NCBI GenBank assembly: GCA_017450435.1 | Contig: JAFSTO010000030.1 | Span: 1 to 64,000, forward strand | DNA from: Paludibacteraceae bacterium | Lineage (GTDB): Bacteria; Bacteroidota; Bacteroidia; Bacteroidales; Paludibacteraceae | Reading direction: 5' to 3' | Length of the DNA: 64,000 nucleotides | Part shown: positions 7,488-16,832 of the stretch, piece by piece | How positions within the stretch are numbered: the first letter of the stretch is position 1 | Layout of the letters: each line of letters opens with the position of its first letter | Program-made: the position numbers and the translations under genes | The notes under the pieces: model-generated | What the model was told of the DNA's origin: nothing | Seen by the model: only the letters and a program-made list of their open reading frames with translations | The model's database searches: none

Positions 7488-9935
7488 TTATAGAGAAAAG
7501 TTCAACCTGAACCGCAGTGCCCACCAAGGTGTTGTGGGGTCAGAGTGATGCGTGAGTTTCCACACTGACCACAGTTCTGCTATTCGCAGAATATTCCCTA
7601 TGCCGACCCCTGCTTCCACGTAAGGTATAGTGAGAGGTAAAAAAGTATCGTTATGGAACCCGAGTGCCACATTACGATAATCAATAACCGACTGATGACT
7701 TTCTGACAGAGCTCCATACGCCAGTTTCATCTCCAGTAGTTCATGTAGCCGCGCATATCGCACACCCGGTATCTGCGAGAACAAAATACCTCTGCCGTCC
7801 CAATCAAGTTGTAGCAGCAAATATTTATCTGCAGCATACTGCATGTTGTTCATAAGTGTAAACCGCTGCGGCTGATATGTGACCCCCTGATTGCCGCTCA
7901 TATACGACAATAACGGATACGGCACTTTTCCAAGCACCAGTCCCGCCTCGAACGAATAACCGAGTGTACCTCCTATACCGAGTGCCACATGACCGTTCAG
8001 AAGAAGGTTAAGCCGTCCGTATATACTATAACTGTCAGAATGTTGACCAGCAAACGCTGTCTGCTCATCTATTCGATAACTGCCCAACTCTGCACCTATC
8101 CATAGTGTGGGATAGTTGCTGCGATAATGCTTACGAATAGTAAAGAAGTCAACCGTTCTCTCATCCCAGCCTAACCTGACAATAGTCTGCAACGAGGCAT
8201 AAGGGAAAGACGGCATATCATAGTAATGATACAGTTCCGGATTACCATAGCCTTGCCTGCCGAGTTTTATAGCCACCGTCGATTCCACGCCGGGCACAGC
8301 GCCTCTGCTGTCCCGCCAGTCGTCTTCAAAAGAGAGACTCACCTCTCTGACACGAGCAGCATTATTGATTGCTGTAACTTTATTATAATATAAGTTTCGA
8401 AAAATATATGAAGAGAAGTTATAATTCTGCTTTGTCCAGCCGTTTTCATTTCGTAGTGCCTCAAAGTCGTGCACATCAGTATTCGAATAACGGTCTCGGA
8501 CCGACAACGTGATTAAATGCCGTCGTAGTGCCGGCAGCATCACTTGTAGCGCAGCGTTATACTTCACCCCTCTGTCTCTAAAGCCGTACATTACTCCTCC
8601 GCTCAACGACACATAGCGCGACATTCGCTCGTTAGTCTTAAAGGGTAGCCCAATAAATAATTTCTCATGATGACTGCCTCCGATAATGTCATTGATTCGT
8701 CCGATATCCACCGCTGTTCCCGTTGGGATATATCCTGTCATTATCAGTTCAGCAGCCCATCTCGCAACCCTATAGACAGGCGACAAAGCCAAACTGTCGT
8801 ATGACGTTTGCAGCAACGAGTCATTGGGGAGTTCCGGTAGCGGAGCAGGTTTTGTTGTTTCCAAAAACGCGGTAACTGCCGAGTCGGCACGAACAAGCGT
8901 ATCAGGCGTAACGGATGTGCCATTCGCCACATACTCACTTATTCCTAAAAGTGAAGGAAACAGTTTGGTTGTGTCCGCCTTAATCTCCGTCTCCATCAGC
9001 ACCGCCAGTCGCTCGTCAACCACACTCCCGACAGGAGCATAGACGGCATCATAATGAAGGGCATTAAGGTAATTAACGTTCACCTCGCGAGGCATAGTGG
9101 CTTCCACTCGACACAAACGAGCCGAGGCAGAGTCAATCTCCAGCACCCCCTCTAAAAGAGGATTGAAGGTGTTGCGAGGCAGAAAATGAACACGATAGTG
9201 TTTTTCCGCTGCGTCACCATAACTCACTGAGAGCGAGTCAAGCAGGTAAAAACGATAAAAAGCGTTGCTCCCGGCTGCTAACGGAGAAACAAACGACACG
9301 GTATGAAAAGGAATGGTAGATTGGTAAAAATCAAAATGTTCAGGCATCGGCACTAACGAAGCCGCATAGCCGTCTTCCGCAAGTGGCAGCATAAACGACG
9401 AGTCGCTCTGCTGTATCATCCCGCTCTGCATTGAGCGCCATAGTTTGTGCTTCAGCTGACGCGGACGGATATCTGAAATGAAATATCGTGTTCGTCTCGT
9501 CTCGTTCGAAGGAACCTTTGCCTCAGCGGTCTTACGGTTGAGGATTCGCCCGGCTCGCACCCTTGACATCAATGCATTAACCTGCTTGTCTGAGGCTAAA
9601 GCCTCTACTTCGCCAAGAAGATTGCTTTTCTCCAATAGCCTTACTTCTATACCTGCCGACTCACCGGGTTTGATGTCGAACGTCTGCTTACTATAGCCGA
9701 CAGCACTCACCACCAGCTTAACGGGCTTTAATACATCGACACGCAAATAGAAAAAACCATCACCGTCGGTGGTCGTTCCTATCTGCGTACCTTTGAAATA
9801 AACCGATGCATTAGGTATTACCTCTCCCGTCCCTGCACTCGCTACCGTTCCGAGAAGAATAGTCTCCTCGGCTGAGGCACCGCACACCATAAACAGCAGC
9901 ACCAACGGAATGAGTTTTTTCAGCAAACGGGACAT
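7488..9935 (-). CDS. DUF5686-type outer membrane protein with carboxypeptidase regulatory-like domain
   Basis: The product is 815 residues with a signal peptide ending near 'CGASAE'. A CarboxypepD_reg-like beta-sandwich follows at about residues 25-105 ('LGTVASAGTGEVIPNASVYF', 'GTTTDGDGFFYL'). The long remainder is rich in alternating aromatic strands and ends in Phe-Ser-Leu, consistent with an outer-membrane beta-barrel of the DUF5686 type common in Bacteroidetes. Function is unknown; no enzyme motif and no TonB plug were recognised. It starts 7 bp after the DUF3737 gene and is the last gene of a probable three-gene operon with MATE and DUF3737. Confidence 0.8.
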   Translation of the reverse strand: MSRLLKKLIPLVLLFMVCGASAEETILLGTVASAGTGEVIPNASVYFKGTQIGTTTDGDGFFYLRVDVLKPVKLVVSAVGYSKQTFDIKPGESAGIEVRLLEKSNLLGEVEALASDKQVNALMSRVRAGRILNRKTAEAKVPSNETRRTRYFISDIRPRQLKHKLWRSMQSGMIQQSDSSFMLPLAEDGYAASLVPMPEHFDFYQSTIPFHTVSFVSPLAAGSNAFYRFYLLDSLSVSYGDAAEKHYRVHFLPRNTFNPLLEGVLEIDSASARLCRVEATMPREVNVNYLNALHYDAVYAPVGSVVDERLAVLMETEIKADTTKLFPSLLGISEYVANGTSVTPDTLVRADSAVTAFLETTKPAPLPELPNDSLLQTSYDSLALSPVYRVARWAAELIMTGYIPTGTAVDIGRINDIIGGSHHEKLFIGLPFKTNERMSRYVSLSGGVMYGFRDRGVKYNAALQVMLPALRRHLITLSVRDRYSNTDVHDFEALRNENGWTKQNYNFSSYIFRNLYYNKVTAINNAARVREVSLSFEDDWRDSRGAVPGVESTVAIKLGRQGYGNPELYHYYDMPSFPYASLQTIVRLGWDERTVDFFTIRKHYRSNYPTLWIGAELGSYRIDEQTAFAGQHSDSYSIYGRLNLLLNGHVALGIGGTLGYSFEAGLVLGKVPYPLLSYMSGNQGVTYQPQRFTLMNNMQYAADKYLLLQLDWDGRGILFSQIPGVRYARLHELLEMKLAYGALSESHQSVIDYRNVALGFHNDTFLPLTIPYVEAGVGIGNILRIAELWSVWKLTHHSDPTTPWWALRFRLNFSL

Positions 9936-9942
9936 AAAAATA

Positions 9943-10803
9943 TTACTCCTTTGGCACGGTCTTTCCTGCCACTTTTATCTCACAATCGGCAGGCGGCAGA
10001 CAGTTGGCGTCATAGATAATCTCCCCTATCTCATCAGCATGAACATATCCTGTCGTAGGGTTTTTAATGCTATGTATGCGTCCCTTCACCGTGGCTTTCA
10101 CTGACGAGTATTCTAACGCGAGGTCGCTGTCTTCTCCGAACGTGCAGTCTTCAAGGACGAGGTCCGTACAGTAGCACAACGGCTGAGTCTCCGTGATATG
10201 GCAGCGGATAAGGTGCAGACACTTGCTGTACCAGCCGAGGTACTCGCCGTTTATCTCACAGTCAATAAGCGTGCAATTCTCCGATTCCCAGAACGAGTCT
10301 TTCGAGTTAATAACTGCGTTACGTATGGTGACGTTCTTCGCATACTGAAACGAGTAGTTGCCGTTTTGCCTGTAGTTTTCTATATCAATATCCGACGAGT
10401 GCATAAAGAGGTAATCTGCCTGCTCGATACTAACGTTCCTGAGCTTGATATGCGAACAGTCCCAGAAAGTCTCCTGCGCATTAGGCATATTTACATCCTC
10501 TAAATCTATAAAATGTGCACGTCGAAACATCTTAGGAGCCAACACCTCGCATTTCCTGTATGTCAGGTGTCTGCTATACCAGGCTGACGAACGCGCACCT
10601 TCAGTAAAGAGACAGTTGCGGCACACAACACCGTCGTTCTCCCAAAAGACGTACTTACCCTCAAAACGGCAGTCCGTTGCTTCAACATTCCGGCACTCCT
10701 TGACGGATGACTCGCCGGCATGAATAGTCACCCCACGTAGTTGCAAATCGCGTGATTTATATAGCGGACGCTCTCCGCCAAATTCTTGATTTTCTATAAT
10801 CAT
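9943..10803 (-). CDS. DUF3737 family protein (right-handed beta-helix)
   Basis: The product is 286 residues without a signal peptide. Short strand repeats of about 20 residues, such as 'NVEATDCRFEGKY', 'NCTLIDCEINGEYLGWYSK' and 'DLVLEDCTFG', build a predicted right-handed parallel beta-helix. The opening 'IIENQEFGGERPLY' and the 'AWYSRHLTYRKCEVLAPKMFRR' region are what I know as DUF3737. The family has no established activity, although its fold resembles pectate-lyase-like helices. It sits between the MATE transporter (12-bp gap) and the DUF5686 gene (7-bp gap). Confidence 0.85.
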   Translation of the reverse strand: MIIENQEFGGERPLYKSRDLQLRGVTIHAGESSVKECRNVEATDCRFEGKYVFWENDGVVCRNCLFTEGARSSAWYSRHLTYRKCEVLAPKMFRRAHFIDLEDVNMPNAQETFWDCSHIKLRNVSIEQADYLFMHSSDIDIENYRQNGNYSFQYAKNVTIRNAVINSKDSFWESENCTLIDCEINGEYLGWYSKCLHLIRCHITETQPLCYCTDLVLEDCTFGEDSDLALEYSSVKATVKGRIHSIKNPTTGYVHADEIGEIIYDANCLPPADCEIKVAGKTVPKE

Positions 10804-10815
10804 CTTTTTCTATCT

Positions 10816-12240
10816 TTAAAATCCAATCCTCACAGGAGATTTGCTTATCTCAAACCACTGTCTCCTCCATAATCTGAACAAGAATATCAGTCCTCTAAAC
10901 CACAACTCTCCACACATCGCAATCCAAACACCTTTTAGTCCGAGCATCTGCGCCAGCATATACGCTGCGGGAAGACGGACTACCCATATAGAGAAAAGGT
11001 TCATCAGTGCCGGCAACTTAGTGTCACCTGCTCCTACGAATATACAGTACGCCACTATTGACGCAGCATAGAACGGTTCGGCAAACGCCTCTATACGCAG
11101 AATCTCCACCGTGAGCTGCTGTACGCCGGTGTCCGGCGTCATAAACGGCATCAAATAAGGCGCACCTATAAACATAAAGACCCCCATAACCGTCATCAGC
11201 CCCATTCCCAACAACAACGTAATGCTCGCAAACGAACGTTTCAGATCTTCGCGTTTGGCGCCAATTGACTGACCGATAAGCGTTGTAGCGGCATCGCCTA
11301 TTCCAAACCCCGGCATGTAACAAAGGCCCTCGATCGTTATACCAAAGGTATGCGAGGCTATTGCCACCGTGCCGAGAGGTGCCACAATCAACGTCGTCAT
11401 TATCTGTGCTGTGCTGATGGCCGCCTGCTGAACCGCCATCGGTACACCTATCTTCAGCGCGTGTTTTAGTACATGCCCGTAACCCTGAACTATTGCAGAC
11501 CGGTTTCCTCTTTCCCTGTGCCACTCGCCTTTTACCACCTTCAAATCCTTAGAGAAGCATAACACATATACCATCAATACCGTAGTACCTATCACTATAG
11601 AACATAGTGTTCCTAATGCTGCACCTGCTACTCCTAATCCGAAAACGAAGATAAACACATAATTGAACAGCACATTCAGCACGCACACGCATATATTCAC
11701 CACACTCGGAACAACAGTGTTACCCGCGCTTCGGAGCATCGACGACATCAGAAAACTCATCTCCCACACGGGAAGCGATGCGGCAAAGAAGAAGAAATAC
11801 ACCGTAGCATCATGCACTATCTCTTCCGTTCCGCCCAACCATATCGGCAAGCGCCGTGCAATACAGACTCCCGCCAACCCGATTATCGTACTAAGAACAA
11901 GCGTGAATCCTATAGCCACACGCATTATGTAGCGAGCCCGGCTCGCGTCTCTTGCGCCTATTGCTTGAGCCACCAGAACAGAGAATCCTCCTGCCAATGA
12001 AGTACATAATCCTCCCATCAGCCACGTTGTCGTACTCACAAGACCAATTGACGCAGAGGCGGCAGCACCAAGCTGACCGACCATAGCCGTATCAAGGTAC
12101 TCCATCACTATTGTCACGAGTTGTGACACCACCGACGGAAACGCCAACGCCAATGCAAGACGGACCTGCTCACCGGCCGTCATCTCACTGCCATTCTGCA
12201 GTTTGCAGAGTAATATGTCTGTACGTCCGCTTATCCGCAC
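10816..12240 (-). CDS. MATE family efflux transporter
   Basis: The product is 474 residues with about twelve hydrophobic segments. MATE hallmarks include 'MEYLDTAMVGQLGAAASASIGL' near the first helices and the repeated half with 'GFGIGDAATTLIGQSIGAK'. Such transporters export cationic drugs or metabolites in exchange for Na+ or H+; the substrate here is not predictable. The start is GTG at 12238-12240; an ATG at 12181-12183 (MTAGEQVRLALA) would also keep the whole membrane domain. It is the first gene of a probable operon with DUF3737 and DUF5686. Confidence 0.9.
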   Translation of the reverse strand: MRISGRTDILLCKLQNGSEMTAGEQVRLALALAFPSVVSQLVTIVMEYLDTAMVGQLGAAASASIGLVSTTTWLMGGLCTSLAGGFSVLVAQAIGARDASRARYIMRVAIGFTLVLSTIIGLAGVCIARRLPIWLGGTEEIVHDATVYFFFFAASLPVWEMSFLMSSMLRSAGNTVVPSVVNICVCVLNVLFNYVFIFVFGLGVAGAALGTLCSIVIGTTVLMVYVLCFSKDLKVVKGEWHRERGNRSAIVQGYGHVLKHALKIGVPMAVQQAAISTAQIMTTLIVAPLGTVAIASHTFGITIEGLCYMPGFGIGDAATTLIGQSIGAKREDLKRSFASITLLLGMGLMTVMGVFMFIGAPYLMPFMTPDTGVQQLTVEILRIEAFAEPFYAASIVAYCIFVGAGDTKLPALMNLFSIWVVRLPAAYMLAQMLGLKGVWIAMCGELWFRGLIFLFRLWRRQWFEISKSPVRIGF

Positions 12241-12266
12241 TATGTAAAAGAAATCAATATATTAAG

Positions 12267-12306
12267 TCAATATAAAGAGACAGCAACAACTGTCTCTTTA
12301 TATTGA
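12267..12306 (-). terminator. 17-bp perfect hairpin, terminator of the CoA hydrolase/transferase gene
   Basis: The arms 12267-12283 and 12290-12306 pair perfectly over 17 bp around a 6-nt loop. The hairpin lies 60 bp beyond the stop of the acetyl-CoA hydrolase/transferase gene and upstream of the MATE start, both on the minus strand. It probably ends the first transcript. Confidence 0.7.
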
Positions 12307-12365
12307 AATAGTACTTTCACTGCTCGTTTAAAGGGAGAAACGAACAACAATCGGTCTCCGACTGT

Positions 12366-13859
12366 TTATCTCAAGTAGTTCTCCCACTTGGTGTTACGCA
12401 TGTCTCCGCTCTTGAGGAACTCCTCATGCATAGCCAAAGCGCACGACAACACGTGCGGCGTGTGAGCCGTCTTGGCAAGAGCCAGATAACCATTCAGCAA
12501 GTCACGATACTGCGGGTCAACACAGTTGTTGATTATCTCGTGTGCACGCTGGATAGGACTCTTGCCGCGCAGGTCAGCTATACCGTGCTCGGTGATGATA
12601 ATCTTAACAGAGTGCTCCGAGTGGTCAAGGTGACTCACCATCGGCACAAAAGCAGAGATAGCACCACCTTTGGCAGTGGACGGAGTGGTATAGATGCTGA
12701 TATATGCGTTACGGGTAAAGTCACCGGAGCCGCCTATGCCGTTCATCATTTTCGTACCGCATACGTGAGTGGAATTGATATTACCATATATATCAGCCTC
12801 AAGAGCTGTGTTGATGGTAATCAGTCCCATACGACGCGCCAGCTCCGGGTTATTGCTTATCTCCTGCGGACGAAGTACAATCTTATCACGGAAGAAGTCT
12901 ATGTGGTCGATAATATCCTGCAGTTTGTCAGCCCCGACAGTAAGCGAACAGCCGGAAGCAAACTTCACTCTGCCCTCCTTCATAAGCCCGACAACAGAGT
13001 CCTGAATAACCTCGGTGTACATCTCAAAAGGCGGAATATGCGGGTTCTCGCCGAGAGCGCCCAACACAGCGTTAGCAACGTTGCCCACACCTGACTGGAT
13101 AGGCAGGAACGAGGCTGGGATTCTGCCGGCTTTCATCTCATGTTCAAGGAAGGTGGCTACGTTCTCACCTATCTTCTCAGTAACCGCATCTAACGGCGTG
13201 AACTTACCCACCTCGTTCGGACGATGAGTACGCACAATAGCAACTATCTTCTTCGGATCAACCTTAATGCAGTCCGCACCAATACGGTCTGACGGTTTAT
13301 ACACCGGTATCTCGCGCCTCTGAGGAGGATCGGCCGGCTCGTAGATATCATGCAAACCACGCATAGTAGCAGGCATTGCCTCGTTAAGCTCAATGATTAT
13401 CTTGTCTGCCAAACGGCAGAATGTAGGCATGTTGCCGACACCCGCTGTCGGAACAATCTCGCCGTCGTCTGTTACCTGACATGCCTCAATAATAGCAAAA
13501 TCAGGCTTAGGCAGAAAGCCGTAACGCAGGTCCTGAGCCAGCTCACTCAGGTGCATATCAAAATAATGAGCACCCTGCGCATTCAGTTCGGCACGCAAGT
13601 CTTTGTTTCCCTGATAGGGAGTACGGAACTCTATAGCGTGTGCGCGAGCAAGTGCACCATCACAAGAGTCACCGGTGGATGCTCCGGTGTAAATACCAAT
13701 CTTGTAAGGCTTACCTTCAGCGTGCAACGCCTCTGCACGATGTGCTATTGCAGTAGGAACGTCTTTTGGAGCACCGGCAGGAGTGAAACCTCCCATGCCG
13801 ACAATCGCTCCGTGAGGAACAAGAAGTGCAGCCTCTTCGGCTGTCATGAAGTTGTACAT
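12366..13859 (-). CDS. Acetyl-CoA hydrolase/transferase family protein (probable succinate/acetate CoA-transferase)
   Basis: The product is 497 residues, the usual length for class I CoA-transferases of the succinyl-CoA:acetate type. Visible signatures are 'GAIVGMGGFTPAGAPKDVP' near the N-terminus, 'VPTAGVGNMPTFC', and 'MYTEVIQDSVVGLMKEG' where the catalytic Glu of this family is expected. 'ASGCSLTVG' and the C-terminal 'IIITEHGIADLRGKSP' follow. In Bacteroidetes such enzymes move CoA between acetyl-CoA and succinate during acetate and succinate fermentation; hydrolase activity is the alternative. It is monocistronic, with its own promoter and terminator. Confidence 0.9.
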   Translation of the reverse strand: MYNFMTAEEAALLVPHGAIVGMGGFTPAGAPKDVPTAIAHRAEALHAEGKPYKIGIYTGASTGDSCDGALARAHAIEFRTPYQGNKDLRAELNAQGAHYFDMHLSELAQDLRYGFLPKPDFAIIEACQVTDDGEIVPTAGVGNMPTFCRLADKIIIELNEAMPATMRGLHDIYEPADPPQRREIPVYKPSDRIGADCIKVDPKKIVAIVRTHRPNEVGKFTPLDAVTEKIGENVATFLEHEMKAGRIPASFLPIQSGVGNVANAVLGALGENPHIPPFEMYTEVIQDSVVGLMKEGRVKFASGCSLTVGADKLQDIIDHIDFFRDKIVLRPQEISNNPELARRMGLITINTALEADIYGNINSTHVCGTKMMNGIGGSGDFTRNAYISIYTTPSTAKGGAISAFVPMVSHLDHSEHSVKIIITEHGIADLRGKSPIQRAHEIINNCVDPQYRDLLNGYLALAKTAHTPHVLSCALAMHEEFLKSGDMRNTKWENYLR

Positions 13860-13942
13860 AGTCTATTGGTTTATGATTGTTGATTTATACGTACAAAACT
13901 AAAGCAAACAAGCATGTAATGCCCGTTTACCGATATTGGTTA

Positions 13943-13973
13943 CAAAATTACTGCTATTTTTTGTTTTGAGCAA
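13943..13973 (-). promoter_or_regulatory. Promoter of the CoA-transferase gene
   Basis: On the minus strand the -7 box TAATTTTG (13943-13950) and TTG (13971-13973) are separated by 20 bp, matching the Bacteroidetes consensus. The start codon lies about 84 bp downstream. Confidence 0.6.
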
Positions 13974-14035
13974 GAATATTCCGATTTTTGTGCACATTAC
14001 TATGTTTTTGGAACTATGATTTCCTGACGCTTAAA

Positions 14036-14710
14036 TTACTTTCTTCCGAAATCAGCCGGTATCTCACCCCACTCCTCTGTCTTCCATTTCAAAATCGGAT
14101 TACGCCATGCATGAGTATTAAGCCAGTTTTCCGCCCTTCTGATAATTGAAAAAAGCTCTCTGTTCTCACTGTTTTCCAACAATTTAGTAGCACATTTGCG
14201 TTTACGCAGCCACGACTGGGCTATGCGACTGTCAGAATAAATAGGCAGAGTGAGCAACTGCTCTGCATGAACTTGGTCGGCTGCGGCCTTCTGCTGCAAA
14301 AGTGCAAGCACATGAACCAATGCCAGAAATTCCGCGATGTTGTTTGTTCCACCGGCCACCGGACCAAAATGAAAAATCTCATTTCCGGTGGCGGCATCCA
14401 CACCGCGATATTCCATCATTCCGGGGTTACCGGAGCACGCACCGTCAACGGCAAGAGACGGATAAACAGGACGCTCCGACTCAGGCAATAGCAGCAGATT
14501 TTTCTTTTCTATTACACGACGAATTCCCGGATGCAGATACATATCCGCACCATCATCAAACGCCTGACGAGCTTCTTCCTCCGTGTCAAAACTCTTATAC
14601 TGGGCACCATCAATACCCTTAACCTGACGCTCACACTCATCCCATGACGAGAATACTCCGGTCGAACGACCGAACCACACAACGTAATATTTCTGCTTTT
14701 TTCTGCTCAA
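14036..14710 (-). CDS. Ribonuclease H with N-terminal viroplasmin/hybrid-binding domain
   Basis: The product is 224 residues if translation begins at the TTG at 14708-14710 (SRKKQKYYVVWFG). No ATG lies close to the conserved N-terminus, and the frame runs 26 codons further to 14788 with no conserved sequence. Residues ~5-50 form the hybrid-binding (viroplasmin) domain ('YYVVWFGRSTGVF', 'QYKSFDTEEEA'). The C-terminal RNase H fold shows 'VDGACSGNPG' (first Asp), 'NNIAEFLALVH' (Glu) and 'IYSDS' (Asp), the metal-binding residues that cleave RNA in RNA-DNA hybrids. It is divergent from tRNA-Arg, and the two upstream regions overlap. Confidence 0.82.
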   Translation of the reverse strand: MSRKKQKYYVVWFGRSTGVFSSWDECERQVKGIDGAQYKSFDTEEEARQAFDDGADMYLHPGIRRVIEKKNLLLLPESERPVYPSLAVDGACSGNPGMMEYRGVDAATGNEIFHFGPVAGGTNNIAEFLALVHVLALLQQKAAADQVHAEQLLTLPIYSDSRIAQSWLRKRKCATKLLENSENRELFSIIRRAENWLNTHAWRNPILKWKTEEWGEIPADFGRK

Positions 14711-14713
14711 AAC

Positions 14714-14744
14714 TTGTATGATTGAAAAAATTGTATTACCTTTG
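14714..14744 (+). promoter_or_regulatory. Promoter of tRNA-Arg
   Basis: TTG (14714-14716), a 20-bp spacer and TACCTTTG (14737-14744) match the Bacteroidetes consensus. It would start transcription roughly 40 nt before the tRNA. It sits on top of the 5' end of the oppositely oriented RNase H gene. Confidence 0.65.
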
Positions 14745-14792
14745 CAAGCCTTTGTTGCTTTACAAACGGAATTTGACGTTCTACACACTCTC

Positions 14793-14867
14793 GGCCCTGT
14801 AGTTCAATGGATAGAATACGAGTTTCCTAAACTTTAGATCCGGGTTCGATTCCCGGCGGGGCTACCA
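14793..14867 (+). tRNA. tRNA-Arg (anticodon CCT)
   Basis: The 75-nt cloverleaf folds as follows: acceptor arm GGCCCTG with CGGGGCT, D-stem GTTC/GAAT, anticodon loop TTCCTAA (anticodon CCT, reading AGG), T-stem CCGGG/CCCGG around TTCGATT, discriminator A, and an encoded CCA end. The anticodon stem has one wobble and one weak closing pair. No phage or integrase gene follows it. The next gene, TPM, starts 89 bp downstream with no promoter box I could find between, so read-through is possible. Confidence 0.92.
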
Positions 14868-14956
14868 CAAATTGCTTGACCGATAACAACAGCTTACAAA
14901 CTAAGCACGACTTAAACGGCACAAAATTAGTAAAAAAAAACGACTTCCGCAAATCT

Positions 14957-16192
14957 ATGAGAAAGTTTTGCATCTACATAACTCTTTTCATATCGGCGGC
15001 ACTCTATTCCCAAAGTTATTTATCATCGTCGTTACCCTCTCCAAAAACTTATGGAGAGGATTGTTACGTATGTAATCCCGACAGTATTTTATCCAAAGAT
15101 TGTTGCACTACACTCAATCAAACCGCAGCAGACTTAGAACAACGTGTCGGTGTAGAATTAGCCATCGGTGCCATCAACGCCATCAGCGGCGATGACGCCT
15201 ACAGCTTTGCGCTGAACCTCTTTAATTCATGGGGTGTCGGAAAAAGAGAAAAGAATAACGGCGTACTCATACTGCTTGTTCTGCAAAGTCGCGACATACA
15301 AATCATCACCGGCGGAGGGGTGGAAGGGTTACTACCGGATGCCGTCTGCAAGCGGATTATTGAAAACGATATGGTACCACCACTCTCGGCAGGCAGATAC
15401 AACGAGGGCATGGTTCAAGGTGCACAAGCCATTGCCGCACGACTCCTCACCGATGAAGCACAAGCAGAACTGCTGCTTGACCTGCACAAAAAGAAAAACG
15501 ACGGCAACAACATCTTGGCTCTTTACCTTGCCGCAGCTCTCATCATGCTGATAATACTGGCTTTATACGCATATAGCCTGCTCAACAACAACCCCACCTC
15601 CGCCAATAACATCCGTTATCGGCACGCACGTACAGGACGAGCTGTGTTTATAATCTTCTCCATCATCTTCCCGCTTCCTATAGCTCTTCTGGCTCTTTAC
15701 TATCGCCGTGCTTGCCGCAGTCTTAGGACCGCAGCTATACAATGTCCGGAATGTCATCACAACATGCGTCTGCTAAGCGAAAAGGAAGAAGATGCGTGGC
15801 TCAGTCCGCTGCAACAGGCAGAAGAACGCCTACAGTCTGCCGACTACGATGTGTGGCTGTGTCCATCCTGTCTTAACCATATCATTCTGCCCTACGACTC
15901 AAACGCCACATCATCATACACCCATTGTCCGCGCTGCCAAGCTCGCACATTCATACAAACGTCTGATGTGGTAACGATGCCGCCCTCCTCCTTCCGCAAC
16001 GGACAAGGAGTGCGCACCTATACGTGTCGCCATTGCGGATTCCGAGAACTCAAACCATATATTATTGCCAAAACTCCGCCGGTTATTATTGCAGGCTCAG
16101 GAAAAGGCGACTCTTTCGGAGGAGGAATAAGCGGGAGCTCGTCTTTCGGAGGAGGAATGTCGTTTGGCGGTGGAGCCGGAGGAAAATTTTAG
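14957..16192 (+). CDS. TPM domain membrane protein with zinc ribbons
   Basis: The product is 411 residues from the ATG at 14957 (MRKFCIYITL), which begins a signal peptide; the frame is open further upstream but not protein-like. The TPM (YgcG-type) domain covers about residues 40-160 ('GVELAIGAI', 'GKREKNNGVLILLV', 'RDIQIITGGGVEGLLPD'). A transmembrane helix follows ('ILALYLAAALIMLIILALYAY'), then a second hydrophobic segment. Several Cys-x2-Cys pairs come next ('CPECHHN', 'CPSC', 'CPRC', 'CRHC'), consistent with two zinc ribbons. The tail is Gly/Ser-rich ('FGGGISGSSSFGGGMSFGGG'). TPM proteins are commonly encoded beside LemA, as here, and the pair is poorly understood. Confidence 0.85.
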   Translation: MRKFCIYITLFISAALYSQSYLSSSLPSPKTYGEDCYVCNPDSILSKDCCTTLNQTAADLEQRVGVELAIGAINAISGDDAYSFALNLFNSWGVGKREKNNGVLILLVLQSRDIQIITGGGVEGLLPDAVCKRIIENDMVPPLSAGRYNEGMVQGAQAIAARLLTDEAQAELLLDLHKKKNDGNNILALYLAAALIMLIILALYAYSLLNNNPTSANNIRYRHARTGRAVFIIFSIIFPLPIALLALYYRRACRSLRTAAIQCPECHHNMRLLSEKEEDAWLSPLQQAEERLQSADYDVWLCPSCLNHIILPYDSNATSSYTHCPRCQARTFIQTSDVVTMPPSSFRNGQGVRTYTCRHCGFRELKPYIIAKTPPVIIAGSGKGDSFGGGISGSSSFGGGMSFGGGAGGKF

Positions 16193-16212
16193 AAACTAAA
16201 AAGTTATATACA

Positions 16213-16803
16213 ATGAAAAAATCAACACTTATTATTTTCATTTGTTTGGCAGTCATCGGACTGCTTTGCGTATGGGGCGTCAATCTCTATAACGCAATGG
16301 TTACCGGAGAGGAAAACATAGAAAACGCATGGGGAAAGGTAGAGAGCCAATACCAGCGTCGTGCAGACCTCATTCCTAACCTCGTTGCCACAGTTAAAGG
16401 CTACGCCGCACACGAATCAGAAACCCTTGAGGCCGTAATGGAGGCTCGAGCTAAAGCCACCTCTGTAACAATCAGCGCCGACAATATGACCGAAGCACAA
16501 ATGCGCTCGTTCCAAGAGGCACAAGGCAATCTCACTACCGCTCTCGGACGACTGATTGCTGTCAGCGAAGCGTATCCTGACCTCAAGGCCAACACCAACT
16601 TCCTGGAACTGCAATCACAACTGGAAGGCACCGAGAACCGTATAACCGTAGCACGCAACGCTTTCAACGACGCCGTAAGAGACTATAACACATTCATACG
16701 ACGCTTCCCGAGGAACATCATTGCAGGCATGTTCGGATTTGAGAAAAAACCATATTTCGAAGCAGAAAACGGAGCAGAGAAAGCACCAAAAGTTGAGTTT
16801 TAA
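16213..16803 (+). CDS. LemA family protein
   Basis: The product is 196 residues, typical for the family. It has one N-terminal transmembrane helix (residues ~4-25), then the conserved 'NAWGKVESQYQRRADLIPNLVATVKGYA' region and a long helical bundle with 'VSEAYPDLKANTNFLELQSQLEGTENRI', the best-known LemA signature. It begins 20 bp after the TPM gene, so the two are almost certainly co-transcribed. The biochemical function is unknown. Confidence 0.93.
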   Translation: MKKSTLIIFICLAVIGLLCVWGVNLYNAMVTGEENIENAWGKVESQYQRRADLIPNLVATVKGYAAHESETLEAVMEARAKATSVTISADNMTEAQMRSFQEAQGNLTTALGRLIAVSEAYPDLKANTNFLELQSQLEGTENRITVARNAFNDAVRDYNTFIRRFPRNIIAGMFGFEKKPYFEAENGAEKAPKVEF

Positions 16804-16832
16804 AAGACTTTCAGTTCTCTGAATATTTCACT

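Noticed and set aside
12426..13094. A 222-codon open frame opposite the CoA-transferase gene, and another at 13350-13883
   Set aside because: Shadow frames of a conserved gene; no signal peptide, motif or promoter, and they cross the coding gene's conserved blocks.
14793..14956. tRNA-Arg as an integration site for a mobile element
   Set aside because: No integrase, no repeat of the tRNA 3' end found downstream, and conserved housekeeping-type genes follow.
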